A DNA stretch of 64,000 nt from Rhea pennata (lineage: Eukaryota > Chordata > Aves > Rheiformes > Rheidae), in NCBI RefSeq assembly GCF_028389875.1, contig NC_084671.1:30065083-30129082 (forward strand). The letters run 5' to 3'. The position numbers and the translations under genes are program-made. The notes beneath the pieces were generated by a model. It worked only from the letters and a program-made list of their open reading frames with translations. It was not told the origin of the DNA and ran no database searches. This document shows, one piece after another, positions 24,801-32,400 of the stretch (position 1 is its first letter; each line of letters opens with the position of its first letter).

Positions 24801-25573
24801 CAAACCACCTACAGCAGGAGCAAGGAAGCTGCCATTCCAGATGCATGCTCAGTGCTTGCAAAACTGCCACACATAGCCCAGGAAAGACAGAGGAGAGTAT
24901 TTTTTCAACTCAGCGTGAAGAGTTGCACACACATAATCAGATCCAAAAAGCTAAATTGCAAGAGTCTGTCAGAAGCAGGCACAACACACCAAGCACCTCA
25001 GAACATCTGAAATAGTTTCTCCTGTGGACTCAACACTACCTGGCTTGCCGCTACCTTCTCCTAGAGTCAGGGACAAGTGTTTCTTCCAGAAAGTGATGCA
25101 GAAACGTCTCCAGCTTTTTGGAACTGGTGTCTCAGCCTTTCCTCCCAATGACAAAAGGCCTGGTGCACACGAGCCCAGGCTCTCCACCTGCCACCACTCA
25201 GCCAGGGCCCCCAGGGGGTTTCTGTCAGCCTGGACCCTCTCCCCTTGCTTCAGCTGGGTGATCGCTGCCCGAGGCAGCTGCAGGCAAAAGGATAAAGCCC
25301 CCACGCAGCCCACCGGCGGCCGCCGCGGCTCCCAGGGTAAGCTCCCCCAACGGAGGCCCTGAGCCCCCACAACAACGCTGCAGGCCTCGAAGGGCCGCAG
25401 TGCAGGGAGCAGGCAGGCAGCCGGGCCGGGCCCCAACACACAAGTTACCGCTCGCTCCTGAGGGAAAAGAAACCGCCTTCCCCTCCCGCCCCGCCACCTC
25501 GGGCCCCCGTCCAGGCGGTGGCACCACTGAAGAGAGAGAAGGGGCAGCTCCGCCACAGCCCACCTGCGTCCAT
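1801..25573 (-). CDS. ATG4B: ATG4B, cysteine protease of the ATG8 conjugation system (13 coding exons, complete)
   Basis: Cytosolic C54-family cysteine protease that trims pro-LC3/GABARAP to expose the C-terminal glycine and later cleaves the lipidated form from membranes. Coding exons in transcript order: 25573-25564, 19498-19400, 18884-18813, 15478-15380, 14248-14147, 13180-13108, 12035-11956, 8423-8227, 6572-6494, 5737-5592, 4976-4920, 4630-4537, 1874-1801. They sum to 1182 nt (393 aa plus TGA), the length I recall for human ATG4B, and every junction is GT-AG with compatible phase. Seen in the translation: N-terminal LIR-type YDTL (residues 8-11), nucleophile in GWGC (Cys73), GQWYGPN with the gate Trp141, the acid/base pair in DPHTT (Asp278, His280), and the C-terminal LIR FEIL (388-391). 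Cys73 is one less than human Cys74 because one residue is absent in FEYEDF; a one-residue gain, apparently in the exon 8 region, restores numbering by Asp278. Nothing is broken. Confidence 0.97.
1875..4536 (-). other. ATG4B: ATG4B intron 12
   Basis: Holds CR1 arm A, a G10 run at 3185-3194, and an antisense open frame at 2366-3019 judged to be chance. Confidence 0.85.
3881..4507 (-). mobile_element. 5'-truncated CR1 LINE, arm A of an inverted pair (ATG4B intron 12)
   Basis: Minus-strand CR1 3' region ending ..accttaccgattctgtgattct at 3881. Its 618 nt at 3881-4498 appear to be the exact reverse complement of 6915-7532, including a private cactgcaggagttagccc variant. Homology to CR1 continues a few bases beyond (ggatgac to about 4507) but there differs from arm B. 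Non-autonomous fragment of the RT C-terminal region with stops. Confidence 0.9.
4537..4630 (-). CDS. ATG4B: ATG4B coding exon 12 (residues 339-370)
   Basis: Acceptor ..tccacag, donor gtaagg. Encodes [20 protein letters not shown] then [11 protein letters not shown]. Its donor lies only about 30 nt upstream, in transcript sense, of the 5' end of the CR1 copy at 3881-4507. Confidence 0.96.
4920..4976 (-). CDS. ATG4B: ATG4B coding exon 11 (residues 320-338)
   Basis: 57-nt exon, acceptor ..cccag and donor gtttgtg. Encodes [19 protein letters not shown]. Too short to show as an ORF; found by matching the family between exons 10 and 12. Phase 0 on both sides. Confidence 0.95.
5592..5737 (-). CDS. 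ATG4B: ATG4B coding exon 10, catalytic Asp278/His280 (residues 271-319)
   Basis: Acceptor ..gtccag, donor gtgcgt after ATT GCG GTG. Encodes [20 protein letters not shown], then a variable stretch and [20 protein letters not shown]. 146 nt. The donor is non-canonical at +4/+5 but is the only choice keeping phase 0 with the next exon. Confidence 0.95.
6494..6572 (-). CDS. ATG4B: ATG4B coding exon 9 (residues 245-271)
   Basis: Acceptor ..ttttgcag, donor gtgagtg. Encodes [20 protein letters not shown] then YFIGYV, essentially invariant in vertebrates. First of the four exons bracketed by the inverted CR1 arms. Confidence 0.97.
6872..7536 (+). mobile_element. 5'-truncated CR1 LINE, arm B of the inverted pair (ATG4B intron 8)
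   Basis: Starts near agctttgcagagaaggacct and ends in the octamer-type tail ttctgtgattctgtg. Extends about 43 nt further 5' than the block shared with arm A. Opposite in orientation to ATG4B transcription. Confidence 0.9.
8227..8423 (-). CDS. ATG4B: ATG4B coding exon 8 (residues 179-244)
   Basis: Acceptor ..tctgtag, donor gtaggg. 197 nt. Begins [20 protein letters not shown] and ends in the conserved [18 protein letters not shown]. The middle (about residues 190-210) is the least like human and probably holds the compensating one-residue gain. Ends in phase 0. Confidence 0.96.
9429..9497 (+). repeat. T11-A38 run followed by (GA)n
   Basis: Eleven T, then 38 A (9440-9477), then cga and a GA repeat to 9496, in ATG4B intron 7. 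Confidence 0.95.
9820..9849 (+). repeat. (GT)15 microsatellite
   Basis: Perfect GT/TG run, followed to about 9930 by imperfect ATCTATA/GATA and CA repeats. Confidence 0.95.
11477..11512 (+). repeat. T24-G12 homopolymer junction
   Basis: Twenty-four T then twelve G. The G12 run continues into tgagcggggggaaag. ATG4B intron 7. Confidence 0.95.
11956..12035 (-). CDS. ATG4B: ATG4B coding exon 7 (residues 152-179)
   Basis: Acceptor ..cctctag, donor gtaagt. Encodes [20 protein letters not shown] then VVMEEI after a split Lys codon. 80 nt, phase 2 to phase 1. Confidence 0.96.
13108..13180 (-). CDS. ATG4B: ATG4B coding exon 6 (residues 128-152)
   Basis: Acceptor ..taatgcag, donor gtaagtg. Encodes [20 protein letters not shown] then AQVLK. 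Trp141 corresponds to the human Trp142 that gates the active site. 73 nt, phase 1 to phase 2. Confidence 0.96.
14147..14248 (-). CDS. ATG4B: ATG4B coding exon 5 (residues 94-128)
   Basis: Acceptor ..gccctag, donor gtaaga. Encodes [20 protein letters not shown] then [14 protein letters not shown]. 102 nt, phase 1 to phase 1. Confidence 0.97.
15380..15478 (-). CDS. ATG4B: ATG4B coding exon 4, catalytic Cys73 (residues 61-94)
   Basis: Acceptor ..gattacag, donor gtaaac. Encodes [20 protein letters not shown] then [13 protein letters not shown]. The Cys of GWGC is the nucleophile of C54 peptidases. 99 nt, phase 1 to phase 1. Confidence 0.98.
15479..18812 (-). other. ATG4B: ATG4B intron 3
   Basis: AT-rich; a poly(A) run at 15997 and poly(T) at 17192-17212. 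Nothing else recognised. Confidence 0.85.
15997..16021 (+). repeat. Poly(A) run of 25
   Basis: Uninterrupted A run in ATG4B intron 3, followed by A-rich sequence. Confidence 0.95.
18813..18884 (-). CDS. ATG4B: ATG4B coding exon 3 (residues 37-61)
   Basis: Acceptor ..tttttag, donor gtaagtg. 72 nt encoding [20 protein letters not shown] followed by FPAIG, a near-invariant stretch before the catalytic cysteine. Confidence 0.97.
19400..19498 (-). CDS. ATG4B: ATG4B coding exon 2 (residues 4-37)
   Basis: Minus-strand acceptor ..ttctag and donor gtatct. Encodes [15 protein letters not shown] and continues through [12 protein letters not shown]. Carries the N-terminal LIR-type YDTL. 99 nt, phase 1 to phase 1. 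Confidence 0.96.
19628..19680 (+). mobile_element. CR1 3' tail remnant in ATG4B intron 1
   Basis: atccagaggtcccttccaac followed by cttaccattctatgattctg: only the last 50 or so bases of a CR1, 130 nt upstream of the exon 2 acceptor in transcript sense. Confidence 0.8.
21416..21436 (+). repeat. T8-G13 homopolymer junction
   Basis: Eight T then thirteen G in ATG4B intron 1; a second T-to-G junction like that at 11477. Confidence 0.95.
23156..23179 (+). repeat. Poly(A) run after (GA)n
   Basis: gagagagaa followed by about 24 A, then caaaaaaac, in ATG4B intron 1. Confidence 0.9.
25564..25573 (-). CDS. ATG4B: ATG4B coding exon 1 (M-D-A plus one base)
   Basis: Minus-strand ATG GAC GCA G followed by a gtgggc donor. 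The ATG has G at -3 and G at +4. The tiny coding exon 1 matches the MDA-A start of vertebrate ATG4B and splices in phase 1 to the exon ending at 19400. The 5' UTR runs upstream (higher coordinates) into the CpG island. Confidence 0.9.
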
Positions 25574-25773
25574 CGCGGCAGCCAAGAGGCCCCGCGGACG
25601 GCTGCGACCCCTGCCTTCTCCACAGACATATACGCCCTGGCACAACCTAGCCCGCTGCTGCTAGGGAGCGCGGCGCCCGTCCAATGAAAGCGCCTCCTGC
25701 CTCCGCTATGGTAGGCTGTAGAGTTCGTCACGTTTAGTTGCGCCGCGCAGCTTCCTCCTGGTACTGGGGGCTG

Positions 25774-25790
25774 CCATTTTGACGTACGGC
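25774..25790 (+). promoter_or_regulatory. Copy 1 of a 17-nt YY1-like/TACGGC element
   Basis: ccattttgacgtacggc. Compare copies at 25950, 26198 and 26274, all on the plus strand and all 17 nt. Confidence 0.5.
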
Positions 25791-25949
25791 AAAGGCCGGC
25801 TCGGAGGTGAGAGGCGTTTAGTCGGCAGCGAAGCTTGGGTCAAGAAAGGCAGCGCGATGAGGCGTAAGCACTTTGCTCTTTCTTGCATTACACCCGCGAG
25901 AGCAGCCCCTCGCACATACGCTTGGGGAAATTCCGAAATATGGGCGCGA

Positions 25950-25966
25950 CCATCGTGTTGTACGGA
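25950..25966 (+). promoter_or_regulatory. Copy 2 of the 17-nt element
   Basis: ccatcgtgttgtacgga. Same spacing between CCAT and GTACGG as copies 1 and 4. Confidence 0.45.
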
Positions 25967-26146
25967 CTCTGCTGAGTCCCGCCCCTCTTTTTTCCAACAG
26001 GGCAAATCCCCCATTCACGCCCCTTTGAGAAACGCCTCTCAAAGCACATCAGGCACGCGCTGAGCTGCTCGCAGGAAGCCCAGTGCCTGGAATCACTAAA
26101 GAGGCAAGCGTATGGGGCCGCCGGGGACCGTTCTGCCCTAAGCGAC

Positions 26147-26160
26147 AGTGGTGTACGGCT
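26147..26160 (+). promoter_or_regulatory. Partial copy of the element (right half)
   Basis: agtggtgtacggct, sharing GTGTACGGCT with the other copies but lacking CCAT. Followed at 26171-26182 by caaaatggcggc, a good YY1 consensus in reverse orientation. Confidence 0.35.
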
Positions 26161-26197
26161 GAGCCTCAGCCAAAATGGCGGCGCTCAGTGGCGGTCG

Positions 26198-26214
26198 CCA
26201 TGTTGGTTGACGGC
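26198..26214 (+). promoter_or_regulatory. Copy 3 of the 17-nt element
   Basis: ccatgttggttgacggc: CCATGTTG is YY1-like; the right half is TTGACGGC instead of GTACGGC. Confidence 0.4.
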
Positions 26215-26273
26215 AGTGCCGTACAGAAACCCCTTCCCCAAGGAAGAGGGGCAGCTGAGGTGACCTGGCTCCG

Positions 26274-26290
26274 CCATCTTGTTGTACGGC
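26274..26290 (+). promoter_or_regulatory. Copy 4 of the 17-nt element (best YY1 match)
   Basis: ccatcttgttgtacggc, 69 bp upstream of the THAP4 start codon. CCGCCATCTTG is a textbook YY1 site; such sites often lie close to start sites of TATA-less genes, so THAP4 transcription may begin here. Confidence 0.5.
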
Positions 26291-26358
26291 TGGCCTCGGC
26301 CCCTGTGCTGGGAGGGGTGGGAGGAGGCTGGGGAACGGGCCCGGCAGGGCGGGCGGAG

Positions 26359-26435
26359 ATGGTGATCTGCTGCGCCGCCGTGAACTGCTCGAACCGGCAG
26401 GGGAAGGCGCACAGAGGCACCGTCTCCTTCCACAG
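26359..26435 (+). CDS. THAP4: THAP4 coding exon 1 (residues 1-26)
   Basis: 77 nt starting [20 protein letters not shown] and ending TVSFH plus two bases, donor gtaaga. Holds the first two zinc ligands. Ends in phase 2; AG joins G of exon 2 to give Arg26. Confidence 0.96.
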
Positions 26436-29400
26436 GTAAGAGCGGACACTGGGGCCACCCCCAGATCTCCCGGCCCAGCCTCGTGGGCGCGGGGGCAGCG
26501 TCAGCCCCGGTCGCCCGCTTCCTGCCCCGCCGCGCCTGGCTCGACGCCGCCGTCCCCCTTCCTCCGGGCCAGGCCCAGCCCTGGCCCTGCGCGGTCCTCG
26601 CTGCCCGCAGGTGCCGGGTGCCAGGGGCCGGCGCCTCTCTGGGCCGCGCCCGCTACCCACCGGGGCAGCCCCGGCCCCTCGGGCACCGCCGCTGCCGGGG
26701 CCCTCGCCGCTGCCTGGGCCCGCTGCGCTGCGGCAGACCGACTTCCTTTGTCAAAGCGCCCCGATGGGCCCCGCATCGCTGCCCGGGTCGGGCGAGACCT
26801 CTGAAGGGGTTCCCTGGCAGCACGCCTTGACTGACCAGTCTGTTGGTTCACCGGGTTTGTTCTCAAACCCTAAACCCGTTGCTTAGCCTTGTCCCTGTGA
26901 CTGGTTGTGTGGTCACACAAATGCCCTGCTTTTCCTTGCAGCTCTTGCCGAGCGGTTTGGCCCTCCACGAACCATTACGTTGCAGGCAATGTATATTCTT
27001 GCACTCTTCTTCAGTAGTTCCCAAGGAGATGTAGCAACTTGTGTAACTGTGCTGTACTCTTACAAGACGATGAGTGGCAGGGAAACTGTTGAGATGCCAT
27101 TTACCTTTTGCATAAGCATAAAAAGTTATCAGGCTGCTCTTTGAGCTGGTGCTTTGGATTTTGATCTCATGAGATGGCTAATGTTTCCCTGCTTTAGTTT
27201 TGTGTACCAATTTTTCCTTTGGCATATAGCATATTTGCTATAAGCAGATTTAGGAAAAGCTTTATTAAGGATGAATGATGATAATTTTTTTTTCTATTTT
27301 TTCCCTTCTCCTCCCATCCCCCCAAATTTAAGAAGTAGTCACTGCTGTCATTTTACATTTAGAAACCAAAGAGCCCATTGCATATGATGCTTGTTTATAG
27401 CCTCCTTGCTGGGGGGAGGGCGCTTGTGCCCGAAAGAGGGACTGGGATAAATTTCACTTATGTTAAATGCCACTGCTGTATTTCTGCTATTCTGTCAGCA
27501 GTTCTGTGAATCTCTTTGTACATCTCTGAATCTGTGAACAATAGAAAGCTGTGCTTTGTTCTTTTGCAGTGTCAATAATAGCCTTTAGGTTTCTTCTTCA
27601 GTCTCTTGCAAATTTTGGAACTTATTTTGCAGTCTTTTGATAATGCAGTTTCCCCTGTGCTTATTGTTGCCATTTAGAAATACGCTCTGTAACTTTGGTT
27701 AAGGTAAGAGAATCTTCTGGGGTGCTTGTGTTTGCTTCGGACACTGGCAGCTCAAGTGGGTGATATGGACCTAAGACTATGATTGCGTGTGTTTGTTTAT
27801 TTATTTATTTATTTAATCTCCATAAGTCCCTATATTTGTCTGTGCTCCTTCCTTTTTCTGTTTATAAGAAGGGCTTATGACCTCATCATTTATGCCAGTG
27901 TAGGTGATTCCCAAGGTGATTTGATTGAGTGAGTTTATTTCAAAAGGGCACCATGTTCAACTACACTAGTTTTTCCTCTATTGGAATTTTTCCAAAGTGT
28001 AGTATGGAAAGCCTCTGAGCACCTCTAAAAGGTGATTGTGTTATGTCGCTGCCTATGTTCCTTTTTATCGAGGAGTGGTGCCAGCAGTTCAAAACAAGTG
28101 ATTGTTTTGACACTATTAAATAGGGTGAGTGGAAATGCTGCTTGTTGGCACTGAAGCATTTTTTGTTAAGGAATTTTTACATCTTATTAAATATTCCCAT
28201 AATGAACAGTTTAAAATACAAAAAAATTTTGAAAATAGTGGATGCTTAATGCATTAGGCAAGTTGGGATTTTTCAGTTTTTATCATGCATCTTTGTCCTT
28301 CCTAGTTTACAGGCAACTTATTACATCACTTATAGCATAAATAAGCAGAAGAATTATCAGTTGTTTGCTAATGAATAAGGGAAACAAAGCTTACTGGTTC
28401 TGCCCTTTTTGCAAAATAGTGTTCTTAACAGAGGAAATGGATATTGAATATTTCAGCAAAATAATCCTCGAACAGGCATAACCTGTTAAAAATGGATTTC
28501 AAGAGAATTTGTATTTCCTAAACTTACAAGCAAGTGGCACAAACCTTTTTGATTCCAGAAGTGTGGATGAGGAATGTGGAAGAGGGGATAGGCTACATGG
28601 GAGGATTATAAGAATGTTGTCAGAGTATGTAGAGAGAGACAAGGAAGGCTAAGGCCCGTTTGGAATTAAGTCTGGCAAGGAATGCTAAGGACAACAAGAA
28701 GGGCTTCTTCAAATACGTCAGTAGCAAGAGGAGGACTGGGGAAACTGTGGGCCCACTAGTGAATGGGGTGGGGACCCTGGTGACAAAAGATACAGAGAAG
28801 GTAGAGTTACTGAATGCCTTCTTTGCTTCAGTCGTCACTGCTAAGGGTAGCCCTCAAGAATCCCAGAGCCTGGAGGCAAGGCAGAAGGTCTGTTGAAAGG
28901 AAGACTTTCCCTTGGTTGAGGAGGATAGGGTTAGAGATCTTCTGGGCAAGCTTGACATGCACAAATCCATGGGCCCTGATGGGATGTACCCACAAGTACT
29001 GAGGGAGCTAGCGGATGTTGTTGCCAGGCTGCTCTCCATCGTCTTTGAAAGGTCGTGGAGAACTGGAGAGGTGCCTGAGGACTGGAAGAAAGCCAGTGTC
29101 ACTCCAGCCTTCCAAAAGGGCAAGAAGGAGGACCCAGGCAACTCTAGGCCAGTGGGGCTCACCTCCATTCCTGGAAAGGTGATGGAACAGCTCATTCTGG
29201 AGGTCATCTCCAAGCATACGGAGGAAAAGAAGGTGATGAGGAGTAGTCAGCATGGATTCACCAAGGGGAACTCCTGCTGAACCAATCTGATAGCCTTCTA
29301 TGAGGGAATGACTGGCTGAGTAGATGAGGGGAGAGCAGTGCATGTTGGGTACCTTGACTTCGGCAAGGCTTTTGACACTATCTCCCCTAACATCCTCCTA

Positions 29401-32400
29401 CAGAAGCTCAGGAAGTGTGGGTTAGACAAGTGGACAGTGAGGTGTCTTGAGAACTGGCTGAAAGGCAGAAGTCAGAGGGCTGTCATCAGTGGCGTGGAGT
29501 CTAGTTGGAGGCCTGTGGCTAGTGGCATCCCACAGGGCTCCATACTGGGTCCCATCCTGTTCAATGTCTTCATCAATGACCTGGACGAAGGGACAGAGTG
29601 CCTCCTCAGCAAGTTTGCTAATGATACCAAGCTAGGAGGAGTGGCTGATACAGCTGAGGGCTGTGCTACCATTCAGAGAGACCTGGCCAGGCTGGCGAGC
29701 TGGGCAGAGAGGAACCTCCTGAGGTTCCACAAGGGCAGGTGCTGAGTCCTGCACCTAGGGAGAGATAACCCTAGGCACCAACACAAGCCGGGGGCTTGCT
29801 GGAAAAGCTGGAAAAGCAGCTCTGCAGAGAAGGACCTGCAGAGGAGTGCTGGTGGATGAGAAATTGACGATGAGCCAGCAATGTGCCCTTGTGGCCAGGA
29901 AGGCCAGTGGTCTCCTTGGGTGCATTAGGCAGAGTGCTGCCAGCAGATTGAGGGAGGTGATCCTGTCCCTCTACTCAGCCCTACTGAGGCCTCATCTTGA
30001 GCACTGCATCCTGTTCTGGGCTTCCCAGTACAAGAGAGACATGGACTCTCTCCAGTAGCTCCAGCGTAGAGCTGCGAGAGCTAGGCAGAGGAGGGAATCT
30101 TATCAATGTCTATAAGTACTTGAAGGGAGGATGTCAAGGGGATGGGGACAAACTCTTTTCAGTTGTCCCATGTGACAGGACAAGAGGCAATGGGCAAAAA
30201 CTGAACCACAGGAAGTTCCATCCGAATGTGAGGAGGAATGTCTTCACTGTGAGAGTGACAGAGCACTGGAACAGGTTGCCCAGAGAGGTTGTGGAGCCTC
30301 CTTCTCTGGAGATATTCAAGGCCTGCCTGGATGCAGCTCTGTCTAACATGCTGTAGGTGACCCTGCTTGAGCAGATGGGTTGGACTAGATGATCTCCAGA
30401 GGTCCCTTCCAACCTTACCGATTCTGTGAAATGCCGCTTATCTTTTCAGTTTTTTTTTCTGTTTGTTTTTCAGGTTCCCTCTAAAGGACTCAAAACGTCT
30501 GATTCAGTGGTTAAAAGCTGTTCAGAGAGACAACTGGACTCCTACCAAGTATTCATTTCTCTGCAGTGAGCATTTCACCAAAGATAGTTTTTCTAAACGA
30601 CTAGAGGACCAGCATCGGTTACTTAAGCCCACTGCTGTCCCTACCATCTTCCAGCTTGCAGAGAAAAAAGGGGACAACCTGGATTATGTCAGAAATAGAA
30701 GAAAAATAGCGAGCCAGGTATCACTGCAGGATGGAGACCAATCAAGGGAAGGAGGCTGTGAGGTAGTTCAGAGAACCTCATCTTCTGATCAGGACTTTAT
30801 GGTAATGCAAGGGACTGAAGAGATGGAGGAGGTGACTTTGCAAGCTGAAATTGGGTCAGTTGCTGAGAATGAAGAGAGTATCTACAGCCAGCTGGAAGGC
30901 CCTCGGAGAAGGACGTTAGGGGATAATTTAATTGCAAACCCAGGTCCTCAGAAAAAGCTTGAGAGATCTTCTGTAGAGGATTGTCCTAAAGCCACTCGAA
31001 CAGGGAGTTGGATGGCAGACAGAAGTGGCATATCAGTTGATGACTTCACACCTCCTGCATCTGGTGCTTGCAAGTTCATTGGCTCCCTCCACTCTTACAG
31101 CTTTTCCTCTAAGCATACCAGAGAGAGGCCATCCTTCCCAAAAGAGCAACTAGAAAGGAAAAGGCCAAAGAGAGATGTGGAACCAAGCTGCAGTAGCAAT
31201 ATCATGGGACATGATAAGACTTTAGCAGAAGGCTCCCCTACTTCATCACTAACTGCAACCCCTCAGAAACCTTCCCAGAGTTTGTCAGCATCCCCAGCAG
31301 ACCTAACCCCTCAGCCTGCCACTGAAGCTGTGGTTGGGCAGAAGGGTGACACAGATGCCAATCCCATGTCAATCAATGAGGTCATCATGTCAGCCTCAGG
31401 AGCTTGCAAACTCATCGACTCACTCCACTCATACTGTTTCTCCTCCAGGCAAAGCAAAAGTCAGGTGTGCTGTTTGCGTGAACAGGTAGAAAAGAAGAAT
31501 GGAGAGTTGAAACTTTTAAGGCAGAGGATCAGTCGCTCTGATAGTCAAGTCAGGAAGCTGAAAGAGAAGCTAGATGAACTGAAGAGGATCAGTTTCCCTT
31601 TCTTGAGCAGTCTGCTATCACAGGACTGTGGTCAGTATCTCCAGTATCTTTGTATTGAGGCAGAATTCAACATTTTGTTAAAAATAAGAGAATGTTTAAG
31701 TTAGAGGTAGTAAAGACGCAATAAGTATGTTTTCTGAGAAAGAAGTAGTAGCTTTTATTAGCCCCAAAGATGCAGGTGAAAGAATTAGGTTTGGGGGCAC
31801 ACCTGCCATTTTTTTCATATCCCAAAGACCTATTCATTTTTTTCCTGCAGTATCAGCTGTCTGTTAAAAGATACTGCTTCTCTCTCTGGACTCCTGAGTC
31901 AATGATAATGTGCATCATAAGGTTTCTATAGGCAACTCCTGATATGGAACAGGAAGTCGGGTCATGGTGTTAAGGACAAGTCTTCTGATGAAATTTTACT
32001 TTGAAAATTTGAAATTTTACTACTTTGGAGAATATCTGTAAAATTTGCCGATGTATTAATGAGCTGTCATTAGCAGAAGGTGTCTGGGAAACACACCATA
32101 GTGTTCCGTATTGATATAAGAAGTACCTCCCGTCTTATCTTTCCTATATTGCAATCAATACTTGGGATATATGAAATCTGCACTAAGTGGAGTAATAGGA
32201 GTAAAATATGACAATGCTGTAATACGTGTTGAGGATATTTTCTTGACTAAAATACTGCCTTCAATTTGATTGCTTACTCCTCAGGGAAGTGGAAGAAGTC
32301 AGGAAATGGATAATAAAGTGAAAAGAGATGGGGCGTGACCTCTCTCTCAGTGGAAAAAACTGAGACCCCCTAAAGCAGAGGGGAACTTGGTGAGGGATAA

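Larger units (their letters stand above)
19499..25563 (-). other. ATG4B: ATG4B intron 1
   Basis: 6 kb with a CR1 tail at 19628, the homopolymer tracts listed separately, and a CpG-rich end adjoining exon 1. No other gene seen. Confidence 0.85.
25200..26850. promoter_or_regulatory. CpG-rich bidirectional promoter of ATG4B and THAP4
   Basis: Abrupt rise in G+C and CpG around both first exons; flanking introns are AT-rich. The two start codons are divergent and 785 bp apart (25573 minus, 26359 plus). No TATA box is evident. A CCAAT is present on the plus strand at about 25681, and several YY1-type CCATnTTG / CAAnATGGC sites lie between the genes. This is the usual form of a housekeeping divergent promoter. 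Start sites are not determined. Confidence 0.85.
26436..30473 (+). other. THAP4: THAP4 intron 1
   Basis: First 400 nt very GC-rich (promoter CpG island), then AT-rich sequence. The 1.9-kb CR1 fills the last part up to 45 nt before exon 2. Confidence 0.9.

Noticed and set aside
24969..26866. Several 100-220 codon frames around the CpG island
   Set aside because: GC-rich sequence has few stops; frames overlap on both strands, are rich in Pro/Arg/Gly/Ala, and conflict with the first exons of ATG4B and THAP4.
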